DNA from: an uncultured Candidatus Melainabacteria bacterium
Lineage (GTDB): Bacteria; Cyanobacteriota; Vampirovibrionia; Gastranaerophilales; Gastranaerophilaceae
NCBI GenBank assembly: GCA_934757155.1
Contig: CAKVLI010000001.1
Location: forward strand, 124,001 to 188,000
Reading direction: 5' to 3'
Length of the DNA stretch: 64,000 nt
Shown here piece by piece: positions 32,512 through 40,326 of the stretch. Every line of letters starts with the position of its first letter. Positions within the stretch are counted from its first letter, which is position 1. Under the pieces are notes generated by a model, which had not been told where the DNA came from, did no database searches, and saw only the letters and a list, made by a program, of their open reading frames with translations. A program made the position numbers and the translations under genes.

Positions 32512-32512
32512 A
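32454..32512 (+). terminator. Long hairpin at the toxin 3' end
   Basis: TGTAGGG (32454-32460) pairs with CCCTACA (32506-32512), and AGAGTCTTTAA with TTAAAGGCTCT inside (one G-U). Followed by TTTATATTATTT. It probably terminates the toxin mRNA and forms the region of contact with the antisense RNA. Confidence 0.7.
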
Positions 32513-32517
32513 TTTAT

Positions 32518-32546
32518 ATTATTTACGATGTTATCATTTTTGTCAA
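32518..32546 (-). promoter_or_regulatory. Convergent antisense promoter
   Basis: On the minus strand TTGACA (32546-32541), exactly 17 nt, AATAAT (32523-32518). A perfect -35 and optimal spacing aimed at the toxin's 3' end. Confidence 0.65.
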
Positions 32547-32562
32547 TGTATAAAAATAATTA

Positions 32563-32592
32563 AGCGGGCGGATTTTAAAAAATCCGCCCGCT
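32563..32592. terminator. Strong bidirectional hairpin
   Basis: Perfect 12-bp stem AGCGGGCGGATT / AATCCGCCCGCT with loop TTAAAA, A/T-rich on both sides. It insulates the toxin-antitoxin pair from the right arm of the element and from pgk. Confidence 0.75.
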
Positions 32593-32761
32593 AATTTTTA
32601 TTAATTCAGATGTTACACCGCCCTACGGGTTTTGCTCCTGTGAAATCAAAGATTTCTACGTCGCTATCGTAAAGATTCGGACTCAATTTGTCATTGCCTT
32701 CGCAATGTCAAATTCGTCCTTCACTCCGGCTGACGGGTTACACCGCCTGTGCAATCAGAGA

Positions 32762-32805
32762 TTGCTTCGCTCGGTCGCGTCGCGTCCTCGCAACGGCGGT
32801 ATCGT
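32762..32805 (-). repeat. 44-bp inverted repeat, right copy
   Basis: Exact reverse complement of 32214-32257, inside the second right-hand module of the element. Confidence 0.95.
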
Positions 32806-32872
32806 AAAGTAACATTTTCAGTTCGTCAACGACTTCTCGTTGCCGAATTCAAATGTTACTCCGGCTGACGCA

Positions 32873-34069
32873 TTACTTATCATCTAGAGCAGCAACACCC
32901 GGAAGTACTTTACCTTCAATAAATTCAAGAGAAGCACCGCCACCAGTTGAAACGTGAGTGAAGTCTTCTGCTTTACAGAATTTCTTAGCTGCTGAAACAG
33001 AGTCACCACCACCGATAACAGATGTAGCACCTGCTTTTGTAGCTTCAACAATTGCTTCCAATACAGCTTTTGTACCTTCGGCAAATTTAGGGTTTTCAAA
33101 CGCACCTACAGGGCCGTTCATCAAAATTGTTTTTGAATTCTTCAGAACTTCTGCAAATGCTTTTCTTGATTCAAGACCTGCATCAACACCTTCAAATCCG
33201 TCAGGGATTTCGTTAATCTTAACGAATTTGTTAGTTCCGTTGCCTGAGAAATCATCTGTTACAAGAACATCTGTTGCCATTACAAGCTTAACTCCTTTAT
33301 CTGCAGCCTTTTTCTCGATTGCTTTTGCAACATCAAGTTGATCATCTTCACAAATTGAGTTACCGATTTTTCCGCCGTTAGCTTTTACAAATGTATAAGC
33401 CATACCGCCGCCGATAATCAAGTTATCAACTTTGTCTATCAAGTTTTCCAAAACACCAATCTTAGAAGAAACTTTTGCACCGCCAACAACAGCAGTAAAA
33501 GGTCTTGTAGGATTATCAAGAGCTTGTGACAAGCATCTCAATTCTTTTTCCATCAACAAACCAGATACAGCCGGTTTAAGGATTTTAGCCAATTTAGCTG
33601 TTGAAGTGTGATTTCTGTGAGCTGCGCCAAAAGCGTCGTTTACATAGAAATCACCAAGTTTAGCAAGTTCTTCTGCAAAAGTCATATCGTCATCTTTAGC
33701 TTCCTCAGCTTTGTAATAACGAATGTTTTCAAGAAGAGCGATTTGACCGTCTTGAAGTTTTTCTACATATTGTGGAGCTTCTTCAACTGACGGAATAAAT
33801 ACGATTTCTTGACCAAAAACTTTTGACATATATTTTGCAACAGGTGCAAGTGTAAATTCAGGGTTCTTTTCGCCTTTTGGTCTTCCGAGGTGAGCCATAA
33901 GAATAATCTTAGCTCCTTTATCCTTCAAAAAGTTTACGGTAGGTACGATTGCCTGAATACGAGTGTCGTCCGTTACATTTTTGTTTTCGTCCAAAGGTAC
34001 GTTAACATCAACTCTTACAAGAGCTCTTTTACCTTTGATGTCGCCTAAATCTTTAATTGATTTTTTCAT
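32873..34069 (-). CDS. pgk: Phosphoglycerate kinase
   Basis: 398 residues from the ATG at 34069, with GGAAAGAGAC just upstream; the nine-residue longer start lacks an RBS. N-terminal RVDVNVPLD and GRPKG, hinge region, nucleotide-binding GGAKVSSKIGVL and C-terminal GGGDSVSA are intact. It makes ATP from 1,3-bisphosphoglycerate in glycolysis. TATAAT on the minus strand at 34121-34116 is the likely -10. The stop codon at 32873-32875 directly abuts the inverted-repeat element's terminal repeat, so the insertion stops exactly at the gene end. Confidence 0.97.
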   Translation of the reverse strand: MKKSIKDLGDIKGKRALVRVDVNVPLDENKNVTDDTRIQAIVPTVNFLKDKGAKIILMAHLGRPKGEKNPEFTLAPVAKYMSKVFGQEIVFIPSVEEAPQYVEKLQDGQIALLENIRYYKAEEAKDDDMTFAEELAKLGDFYVNDAFGAAHRNHTSTAKLAKILKPAVSGLLMEKELRCLSQALDNPTRPFTAVVGGAKVSSKIGVLENLIDKVDNLIIGGGMAYTFVKANGGKIGNSICEDDQLDVAKAIEKKAADKGVKLVMATDVLVTDDFSGNGTNKFVKINEIPDGFEGVDAGLESRKAFAEVLKNSKTILMNGPVGAFENPKFAEGTKAVLEAIVEATKAGATSVIGGGDSVSAAKKFCKAEDFTHVSTGGGASLEFIEGKVLPGVAALDDK

Positions 34070-34151
34070 TGTCTCTTTCCTTTCTTTAAATGACATCGGA
34101 TTTTCTTATAGTTAAATTATACCGCAAACAGGTATAATCAAGGATAAATTT

Positions 34152-35225
34152 TTATTCACGAACTTCAAGCTCACAACACATTTGGCATGCGCCAAATGTT
34201 CCGCCGGAAGCCTTAAGATTCTTTCTGAAACAGCAGTATTGCGGAGCGTTAAATAATTCTCTCAAAGATTTTTCGCGCACATTACCGATTTTCTGGGACA
34301 AACACGGATAAATAAACCCTTCCGGATTAATCATCATATTAGTATACGGATATTGGCATGGTCTGTATATTTCATTTAATGGCGTTTCCGCAGGTAAATT
34401 GAAGAATTTTTCAATCCCAGCGAGCGGATTTTTTTGATACTCAAACTTTGGAGAAAAACGCAATTTCACTTTTGATTTTTCTGACATAGAAAGAATTTCT
34501 TTGTAAACCTCTTTGAAATGCTCCATGTCAAAATATTTTTCTATCGGATAATCCTGCGTAAACTCAGGTATAAAGCACTCCTGCAAAACAGAATTCTGTT
34601 TCCAATTGTTATTCCTCAAAAACGAAATAGACAAAAAATCAAAATTCATCTCGTCACAAAGCTTGTATAATTTCGGCAAATCGTCCAAATTATTCGGAAG
34701 TACAATTGTCTTTATATCCACCATTTGGCGTGATTTTTGAGCCTTCAAGTTTTCTAAATTAGAAATAATCTTATCAAAAATTCCGTCCTTGCCTCTGTTT
34801 TTGTCATGGTTTTCACCAAAACCATCCAAAGACACAGACAAAAGCAAAAGATGATATTTAATAAAAGCTTTGATTATCTCATCCGTAATCAAAATCCCAT
34901 TCGACACAACGTGAACTTTGCCCCAAACTTTACGTGAAACATACTCCAAAATCTCGATAAAATCTTTTCTGATTAACGGTTCTCCGCCCACAAGTGTCAC
35001 AATTCCGTAAAAAGGAATTTGGTCAATGACCTTTTTCCACTCATCCGTAGTCAATTCTTTTTTATTTCTCTCACTCCCCACATAACAATAAGGACAAGCC
35101 AAATTACAGCGGTAAGTTAGCTCTAAAAAGTACCTGAAAGGGATTTTTGCACGTCCTAATTTATCGTTGTAAGAAAGCGATGTGTAAAAATTTCTTAAAT
35201 AATCAAAAAGCCCTGAATAATTCAT
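34152..35225 (-). CDS. Radical SAM/SPASM domain protein
   Basis: 357 residues. The radical SAM cluster motif is CNLACPYC (Cys40, Cys44, Cys47), followed by VTLVGGEPLIRKD, the S-adenosylmethionine GGE motif, and LSVSLDGF. The C-terminal SPASM-like part has CQYPYTNMMINPEGFIYPC and a closing CxxCC for auxiliary iron-sulfur clusters. Such enzymes commonly modify peptides or act as anaerobic sulfatase-maturase relatives; no precursor peptide gene is adjacent, so the substrate is unknown. TATAAC lies exactly 6 nt before the ATG with no Shine-Dalgarno: probably leaderless. It supports an anaerobic lifestyle. Confidence 0.85.
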   Translation of the reverse strand: MNYSGLFDYLRNFYTSLSYNDKLGRAKIPFRYFLELTYRCNLACPYCYVGSERNKKELTTDEWKKVIDQIPFYGIVTLVGGEPLIRKDFIEILEYVSRKVWGKVHVVSNGILITDEIIKAFIKYHLLLLSVSLDGFGENHDKNRGKDGIFDKIISNLENLKAQKSRQMVDIKTIVLPNNLDDLPKLYKLCDEMNFDFLSISFLRNNNWKQNSVLQECFIPEFTQDYPIEKYFDMEHFKEVYKEILSMSEKSKVKLRFSPKFEYQKNPLAGIEKFFNLPAETPLNEIYRPCQYPYTNMMINPEGFIYPCLSQKIGNVREKSLRELFNAPQYCCFRKNLKASGGTFGACQMCCELEVRE

Positions 35226-35248
35226 ATTCTAGTTATATCAAAAAGAAA

Positions 35249-35267
35249 TCCTCCCGAAAAGGGAGGA
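35249..35267 (-). terminator. Terminator of the udk-queD-uppP-deoC operon
   Basis: Perfect 7-bp stem TCCTCCC / GGGAGGA with loop GAAAA, followed on the minus strand by TTTCTTTTT. A second small hairpin, CTAAGCA/TGCTTAG (35347-35364), overlaps the deoC stop. Confidence 0.65.
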
Positions 35268-35360
35268 AATTTTGAGCGATGAGGATTCTTTATCATAATA
35301 AACTCTAACCCTCATCCTTACATTAAACTTTTTTCTGATTTTTTGCCTAAGCAATAATGC

Positions 35361-36011
35361 TTAGCCTGCGCAAATTTTCACACCTGAGCTTGTCCCGAGC
35401 CTTGTAGCGCCTGCTTCAATCATCTTGAGAGCCGCTTCTTTGTCTCTGATTCCGCCTGAAGCTTTTACTCCAAGACCTGCACCATGAACAGTTTCGTACA
35501 TCAACTTAACATCTTCAGCCTTTGCACCTACACCGTTTTTAACAAAACCGGTAGAAGTCTTAACAAAATCAGCTCCACCTTGAACACAAAGCTCACAAGC
35601 TCTTTTTATTTCAGTCTGAGTCAAAAGGTCTGTTTCAAGAATAACCTTCAAAACATGTCCTTGTGTCGCTGTTTTAATCGCAGATATTTCGTTTACGATA
35701 TAGTCAAAGTCACCATCCTTTAATTTCCCGTCATTCAGGACCATATCAATCTCATCAGCACCATTTTTTACCGCATCAATCGTTTCTAAAACTTTTGACT
35801 CAGTTGTAGCCTGTCCTAAAGGAAAACCAATAACTGTAACCACTTTTATATCAGTATCTTTTAGATACTGTTTTGCAAACTTAACATTGCAAGGATTAAC
35901 ACATACCCCTAAAAAGTTGTATTCGCGCGCTTCTTTGAGAAGTTTCATAACGTCATCCGCAGTCGCATCCTGTTTTAAAAGAGTGTGTTCAATGTATTTG
36001 TTCAATTCCAT
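35361..36011 (-). CDS. deoC: Deoxyribose-phosphate aldolase
   Basis: 216 residues, full length. GVCVNPCNVKFAK, VIGFPLG, EIDMVLNDG, KVILETDLL, the Schiff-base lysine in VKTSTGF and KASGGIR are present. It cleaves 2-deoxyribose-5-phosphate to acetaldehyde and glyceraldehyde-3-phosphate, feeding deoxynucleoside carbon into glycolysis. It is last in a tight minus-strand operon, 3 bp after uppP; the uridine kinase at the operon's start gives a nucleoside-salvage theme. Confidence 0.97.
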   Translation of the reverse strand: MELNKYIEHTLLKQDATADDVMKLLKEAREYNFLGVCVNPCNVKFAKQYLKDTDIKVVTVIGFPLGQATTESKVLETIDAVKNGADEIDMVLNDGKLKDGDFDYIVNEISAIKTATQGHVLKVILETDLLTQTEIKRACELCVQGGADFVKTSTGFVKNGVGAKAEDVKLMYETVHGAGLGVKASGGIRDKEAALKMIEAGATRLGTSSGVKICAG

Positions 36012-36014
36012 AAC

Positions 36015-36854
36015 CTATCTCCCCATAAAAAATATAAACGTAAAAATTCCCATCAAAAGGCAATAATAGCCGAATACAGCAAGTGAAAATTTTGACACAA
36101 ATTTCAAGAAATATTTGATACACAAGTAACCAACGATTCCTGAAACAATTGTTCCGACAATAATTGCCGTCCAGTTGTAACCCACAACCTCATGAAAATC
36201 AAGTTTTACAAGCGGATAAACCATTGATGCACCAAGAATAATCGGAATAGAAAGCAAGAAGGAATATCTCGCAGCCTCTTCTCTTTTTACTCCTGCCAAA
36301 AGACCGGTTGCAATAGTTAAACCGGAACGAGAAAACCCCGGAAGTGCCGCCAAACCTTGCGCAATCGCAATCAAAACGGAGTTTTTCAAATTAACTTTAA
36401 CTTTTTCAGGGTGTTTTTTGTTCCAATACTCACTGAACAAAAGCAACACACCGGTAAACAACAGCAACAAACCGACAATCGCAGGTCTAAAAACCAACGC
36501 ACCTGCAATCTCGTTCAACGGAAACGCTATAAGCACCGTCACAACCGTGCCTAAAATAATATAAACCCCTATTTTGAAATCCGGAGCGTCATATTTTTTT
36601 GCTTTCAAACCGTAATAGAGCGCCTTCAATATCTCCCAAATTTCTTTTCTAAAGAAAATCAAAACCGCAATCAAAGTTCCCAAATGCAGCATGATATCAA
36701 GAAAAATTTCTTGGTTTGATTCTTCTAAAATCTCAATACCTTTAAAAACTTTATAAAAGTTTGAAGTGAAAACCAAATGTGCAGAGCTTGAAATCGGTAA
36801 AAACTCGCTCAATCCCTGAATTATCCCCATCAATATTGTTTGAATTAAATCCAT
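36015..36854 (-). CDS. uppP: Undecaprenyl-diphosphatase (BacA/UppP)
   Basis: 279 residues, about eight transmembrane helices. Both signatures are visible: GIIQGLSEFLPISSSAHLV near the start and ALPGFSRSGLTI in the second half (catalytic Glu, Ser, Arg). It regenerates undecaprenyl phosphate, the lipid carrier for peptidoglycan and O-antigen synthesis, and can raise bacitracin resistance. It starts on the base next to the queD stop. Confidence 0.97.
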   Translation of the reverse strand: MDLIQTILMGIIQGLSEFLPISSSAHLVFTSNFYKVFKGIEILEESNQEIFLDIMLHLGTLIAVLIFFRKEIWEILKALYYGLKAKKYDAPDFKIGVYIILGTVVTVLIAFPLNEIAGALVFRPAIVGLLLLFTGVLLLFSEYWNKKHPEKVKVNLKNSVLIAIAQGLAALPGFSRSGLTIATGLLAGVKREEAARYSFLLSIPIILGASMVYPLVKLDFHEVVGYNWTAIIVGTIVSGIVGYLCIKYFLKFVSKFSLAVFGYYCLLMGIFTFIFFMGR

Positions 36855-37217
36855 CTACGTCTCCTCATAATATGTAGCGCAAGATGTTGGAGTTTCCCAA
36901 ACAGAAACCTTGTTCACAAGAGAAATTTTTTCTTTCAATTTTGTATAAATAAATTTTGAAATCATCTCACTTGAAGGACTTTGACCCGCAAAGTACGGAA
37001 GCTCGTTAATATCCTTGTGGTCAAGCAAATCCAAAACCGCTTTCATTTCGCGTTTCAAGACCTTGTAATCAATCAAAATATTACTTTTATCAAGTTTATC
37101 ACCCTTGACATAAGCCTCTACGAGCCAGTTATGACCATGTTGGTTTTCACATTCACCATCATAGTTCAAAAGGTGATGTGCAGCCGCAAAATACATCTGG
37201 GCTTTTAATTCAAACAT
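36855..37217 (-). CDS. queD: 6-carboxy-tetrahydropterin synthase (QueD)
   Basis: 120 residues. AAHHLLNY, the Cys plus metal histidines in CENQHGHNW, LDHKDINEL and the final Glu in PTSCATYYEE match QueD/PTPS. It converts dihydroneopterin triphosphate to carboxy-tetrahydropterin in queuosine (and other 7-deazaguanine) synthesis. Other queuosine genes are not in the window. It lies 24 bp after the uridine kinase and adjoins uppP; GGGGGAG precedes the ATG. Confidence 0.95.
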   Translation of the reverse strand: MFELKAQMYFAAAHHLLNYDGECENQHGHNWLVEAYVKGDKLDKSNILIDYKVLKREMKAVLDLLDHKDINELPYFAGQSPSSEMISKFIYTKLKEKISLVNKVSVWETPTSCATYYEET

Positions 37218-37241
37218 TTTCTCCCCCTTTAAGCCTGATAA

Positions 37242-38081
37242 CTATTCCCCGCAAATCTCACCAAGTTTGCGCATAATCTTATCCGTAATGACTTTAATAT
37301 ACTCTTTATCGACCATACCGTTAATAATACAATCAGAAATCTGATACGTAGGTCTGATATACTGTTGCGCAGTTTCGTTCACATTCTTGAACTGCAAATC
37401 TGCAGCCTCGCCTGTTTTACCCCTCAAAACCGCACGTCTGTACCAACGTTCTTTAATAACTTCAAGCGGTGTGAACACGTAAACCTTAACATCCATAATG
37501 TCGCGAAGGCTTTCGTCCAAAACATACAAACCTTCGGTCAAAATAACCTTTGCAGGCTTTTTAACATCTCCATTCGGTTCAGAAACACAAGTTACAAAAT
37601 CATAATGCGGAGAAACAACTGATTTTGACTCTTTAAGAGCAATAAGATGTTCTCTCATCAATTCCAAATTAATCGCATCCGGAGTATCAAAGCTGAAACC
37701 TGTCTTAAACAAAGCGTCATAACTACCCGCTTCTTGCAACTCTTTAGACGTATCTTTATAATAATCGTCACATCTAATAACAGTGTAAATACCTTCTTTT
37801 TTCTCGCGTACAACCGCGTCAATAGTGTTATCTACAAAAACTGTTTTACCGGAAGCACTCTCTCCCGTTATACCAATCAAGAAAGTTTTTTTCTTCTCCT
37901 GAACAACTTTGCGGGCGATATTCATGATGAAATCATCAGCAACCTTCAAAAACAAAGGCTGCTCCTGCTTTTTATCCTCTTCTAATATCTCCTTTAACGC
38001 GTCAACGATAGTTGTTATAAGCTCCATATCCAATCTGCTTGAATAGAAATTGTAATTTGTTAATTCAAAAGTTTCCATCAT
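37242..38081 (-). CDS. udk: Uridine kinase-family P-loop kinase
   Basis: 279 residues. Walker A GITGESASGKT at about residues 75-85, then VIRCDDYYKDTS (substrate Asp), FDTPDAIN and VILTEGLYVL (Walker B-like), YRRAVLRGKTG lid. This is the uridine kinase/phosphoribulokinase superfamily; the FDTPDAI and DDYY segments favour uridine kinase. The first ~65 residues are an extra N-terminal extension. It starts the udk-queD-uppP-deoC operon. A hairpin at 38127-38152 upstream stops transcription coming from the AAA gene. Confidence 0.85.
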   Translation of the reverse strand: MMETFELTNYNFYSSRLDMELITTIVDALKEILEEDKKQEQPLFLKVADDFIMNIARKVVQEKKKTFLIGITGESASGKTVFVDNTIDAVVREKKEGIYTVIRCDDYYKDTSKELQEAGSYDALFKTGFSFDTPDAINLELMREHLIALKESKSVVSPHYDFVTCVSEPNGDVKKPAKVILTEGLYVLDESLRDIMDVKVYVFTPLEVIKERWYRRAVLRGKTGEAADLQFKNVNETAQQYIRPTYQISDCIINGMVDKEYIKVITDKIMRKLGEICGE

Positions 38082-38499
38082 GGTTAATCCTTAATTCATC
38101 ATGAACATTGTATAGTAAAACAAGAAAAAATGCTCGTCTGTAAGAGCATTTTGTAAAAAAAGTTTACTATTACAATTTGTATTTTTTTATTTGTGCATAG
38201 CCACATTTCTTTGACCGCAATTTTATCGTTATATCTTTGTTTGTACTTTTCTTTTTTCTTTTTGCAATCAAAGAAATAAGAAAAGTACCAAAAGAAAAAA
38301 AGAAAACATGCTACTGTTCACTACGCTCTTACGAGCGTTTGTTTAAATGGATGTTGCAGACTTACGTCTGCACTCTTTCGCTCGCTAAGAAACGCTCGCG
38401 GGGGTAAATAATTTCCGCTTGTAGTCTATTCTACAAGATTGGAAGTAAAGTAAAAAATCTTGCCTCGCAAATAAGAAGAAAGAAAAGGACAAGCAAAAG
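38082..38499. other. Hairpin-rich intergenic region
   Basis: 418 bp without a credible gene. From left: ATGCTC/GAGCAT (38127-38152; T-rich on the minus strand, terminator-like), a large imperfect inverted repeat of GTACTTTTCTT with AAGAAAAGTAC (about 38246-38288), CGCTCttacGAGCG (about 38328-38340), TGCAGACttacGTCTGCA (about 38354-38371) and CTTGTAGtctattCTACAAG (about 38419-38438). GGGGGTAAATA at 38400 recalls the start of the 52-bp unit. The stack of small hairpins suggests repeat remnants. Confidence 0.5.
38127..38152 (-). terminator. Rho-independent terminator (minus strand)
   Basis: Stem AAAATGCTC / GAGCATTTT with 8-nt loop, then TTTTTTCTTG on the minus strand. It separates the AAA gene from the udk operon. 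Confidence 0.6.
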
Positions 38500-39993
38500 C
38501 TACTTCTTAAACCCGATTTTGTTTGCACCTTTTTCGTCCGCTTTAAAATCTTTTAAAGCTTTTTCAAAATCTTCTTCCGTGATAAACATATAATCCATCA
38601 TCGCCGGAGAGAAACGGTTTTCGTCCATGCTCTTGAAGATGTCACATCGTTCAAGTGCATTTGAGTGCGCACGGTTTACCACATCCGCAATTTCTGCGCC
38701 TGTCATCTTTTTCGCGAACATCTTTTCTGCAAGCTTATCCATATCCAAATCTTTATCTAGCGGTTTGTTCTTAGTATGAATACCCAAAATCTGTTTCGTA
38801 CCCGCTAAATCCGGAGCGTTAATTTCCAATTGGAGTCCAAAACGTCCTGAACGTAAAATAGCTGAATCCAATGCATCTTTTCTGTTCGTTGAAGCAATTA
38901 CAAAAACATTATCCTTGCGCATCTCAATATCACTCATCAAAGAAAGCAATTGGTTTAAAAGCTTATCCCCATGTACATCCGAACTTCCTCTGGATTTCGC
39001 TAACGCATCAAATTCATCAAAATAAATTATACTCGGTTGTGCCTCAACCGCAGTTGCAAACAGTTTTCTGCAATTTTCTTCTGACTCACCCACATATTTT
39101 GCAGACAAATCCGTAGCACAAAGTTCAAACGAAGATGCTCCTGACTCTGCAACAAGTGCTTTTGCAAGCAATGTCTTACCCGTCCCCGGAGGACCAGCTA
39201 AAATCACCCCGCGGTTAATCATAAAATCTTTGAAAACATCCGGATATCTCATCGGATACAAAATACTTCTCTTTAAGATTTTGATATTTTCATCCTGTCC
39301 GCCGACAGAATCAAAAGACAATGTCTTTTTAACAACATTCTGTTTTTGATTTTTCTCCGGATGCAAAATCGCATCCATCACCTTGTCATTGTGAGCTTTG
39401 GTGCATTTCTGCGCATCTTCAGAAAAATCAAATTTCTTTAGAAACATTGAAGAATACTCTTCTAAATCAAAATCTGTTTCCGGCTCCTCTTTTATCTCAT
39501 ACCATTTTCCGGTAAGTCTGATATGTTCGCCTTCATTGATTTCCGTCATGTTTTGTGTTTGCAAAATATTAAACCCATCTATAAGAATCGGTTTGACACC
39601 AACATTCCACATTATCATTGAAGAGTCCGGTTTTTTAATAAACATCATAGTTTCATCAATTTTCGGAACCTGCATGTGCCAAAAACGAGCCACAGGAGAT
39701 AATCTTGAATTAAAGAAATCTTTTATGTATTTTTCTGATTTTTTCAAATCTTTTGATGCAAGCATAACATCATAAGGCTGCATCAACTTTTGAGCAACTG
39801 CAAACTTGTCATCAAACGGAGCAGCCATAACCTTTTTAGCCATATCTACACCGCCCTTAAAAATAGGTTTGTATGCCAATGGCAACGTAGTATTATTTAC
39901 ACTGACATCGTCAGGCTGTGGTTGGTTCTGAACTCTTGAGCACACATAATTCGGCTGCGCCGGATAATTTTGAATGGGATTTACTTTCAACAA
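38500..39993 (-). CDS. AAA+ ATPase, Cdc48/FtsH-like, lineage-specific N-terminus
   Basis: 497 residues. The N-terminus has YKPIFKGGVD (F45), the short motif shared with other proteins here. After a ~150-residue unassigned domain the AAA module starts at SFDSVGGQDENI: Walker A AGPPGTGKT (about 266-274), Walker B IIYFDEFDAL, sensor ASTNR and the second region of homology LRSGRFG. The C-terminal lid is complete. There is no protease motif and no second ATPase, so it resembles a single-ring unfoldase/remodeller. No membrane helix is visible, unlike the AAA protein at 22075. RBS AAGAGGTG. It is divergent from the 40327 gene. Confidence 0.85.
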   Translation of the reverse strand: MLKVNPIQNYPAQPNYVCSRVQNQPQPDDVSVNNTTLPLAYKPIFKGGVDMAKKVMAAPFDDKFAVAQKLMQPYDVMLASKDLKKSEKYIKDFFNSRLSPVARFWHMQVPKIDETMMFIKKPDSSMIMWNVGVKPILIDGFNILQTQNMTEINEGEHIRLTGKWYEIKEEPETDFDLEEYSSMFLKKFDFSEDAQKCTKAHNDKVMDAILHPEKNQKQNVVKKTLSFDSVGGQDENIKILKRSILYPMRYPDVFKDFMINRGVILAGPPGTGKTLLAKALVAESGASSFELCATDLSAKYVGESEENCRKLFATAVEAQPSIIYFDEFDALAKSRGSSDVHGDKLLNQLLSLMSDIEMRKDNVFVIASTNRKDALDSAILRSGRFGLQLEINAPDLAGTKQILGIHTKNKPLDKDLDMDKLAEKMFAKKMTGAEIADVVNRAHSNALERCDIFKSMDENRFSPAMMDYMFITEEDFEKALKDFKADEKGANKIGFKK

Positions 39994-40093
39994 TACACCT
40001 CTTTACCAATTGGGATAGTCTGTAATTTTAAGATACCGTTTAATAGATTTTGAAACAATGTTTTTTTACAAAAGTTTACAAAGAGAAGGACGC

Positions 40094-40202
40094 AAAAAAA
40101 TCCAAAAATTGACAAATTTTTGAGATTTTTTAAGCCCGACCGCAGGTGTGTGAAAATCAGTATGTATGCGGGATAGCATACATACTGATTTGAAACCGTT
40201 CC
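40094..40202 (+). repeat. Structured intergenic element, copy 2
   Basis: A/T-rich lead (40094-40141, nearly identical to copy 3), AGGTGTGTGA (40144-40153), 16-nt arm (40154-40169), 6-nt loop GGGATA, perfectly complementary 16-nt arm (40176-40191), ACCGTTCC (40195-40202). Its outer arm sequences are unlike those of copies 1 and 3, but all arm pairs are complementary. Confidence 0.8.
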
Positions 40203-40207
40203 CCGAA

Positions 40208-40239
40208 GTTTGCAAAAAAATGTTAATTTTTTTGCAAAC
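40208..40239. promoter_or_regulatory. Perfect 14-bp inverted repeat
   Basis: GTTTGCAAAAAAAT-gtta-ATTTTTTTGCAAAC. It lies between the structured element and the promoter at 40265. It could be a terminator or an operator; it has a T-rich right side (CTTTTCTTAAT). Confidence 0.55.
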
Positions 40240-40264
40240 TTTTCTTAATACTTTTCGCAAAAAA

Positions 40265-40298
40265 GGCAATTTTTGACAAGAACATGACTTTATATTAA
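40265..40298 (+). promoter_or_regulatory. GGCAATTTTT-class promoter
   Basis: GGCAATTTTTG (40265-40275), 17 nt, TATTAA (40293-40298). A canonical TTGACA at 40273-40278 overlaps the box. It drives the 40327 gene. Confidence 0.55.
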
Positions 40299-40326
40299 TA
40301 GTTAGGTTTTTAAAAGGTAGGTTACT

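Larger units (their letters stand above)
32148..32872. mobile_element. 725-bp inverted-repeat element enclosing a toxin-like peptide gene
   Basis: The ends are perfect 15-bp inverted repeats TGCGTCAGCCGGAGT (32148-32162) and ACTCCGGCTGACGCA (32858-32872). Inside, 32214-32257 and 32762-32805 form a perfect 44-bp inverted repeat. The right arm has two direct modules, both ending in CACTCC/TACTCCGGCTGACG (32716-32730 and 32857-32871). The arms are GC-rich; the centre (32258-32600) is A/T-rich and carries the toxin and antisense promoter. No transposase is encoded, so it resembles a non-autonomous MITE-like element. It sits between bioY and pgk and touches the pgk stop codon. Confidence 0.7.
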
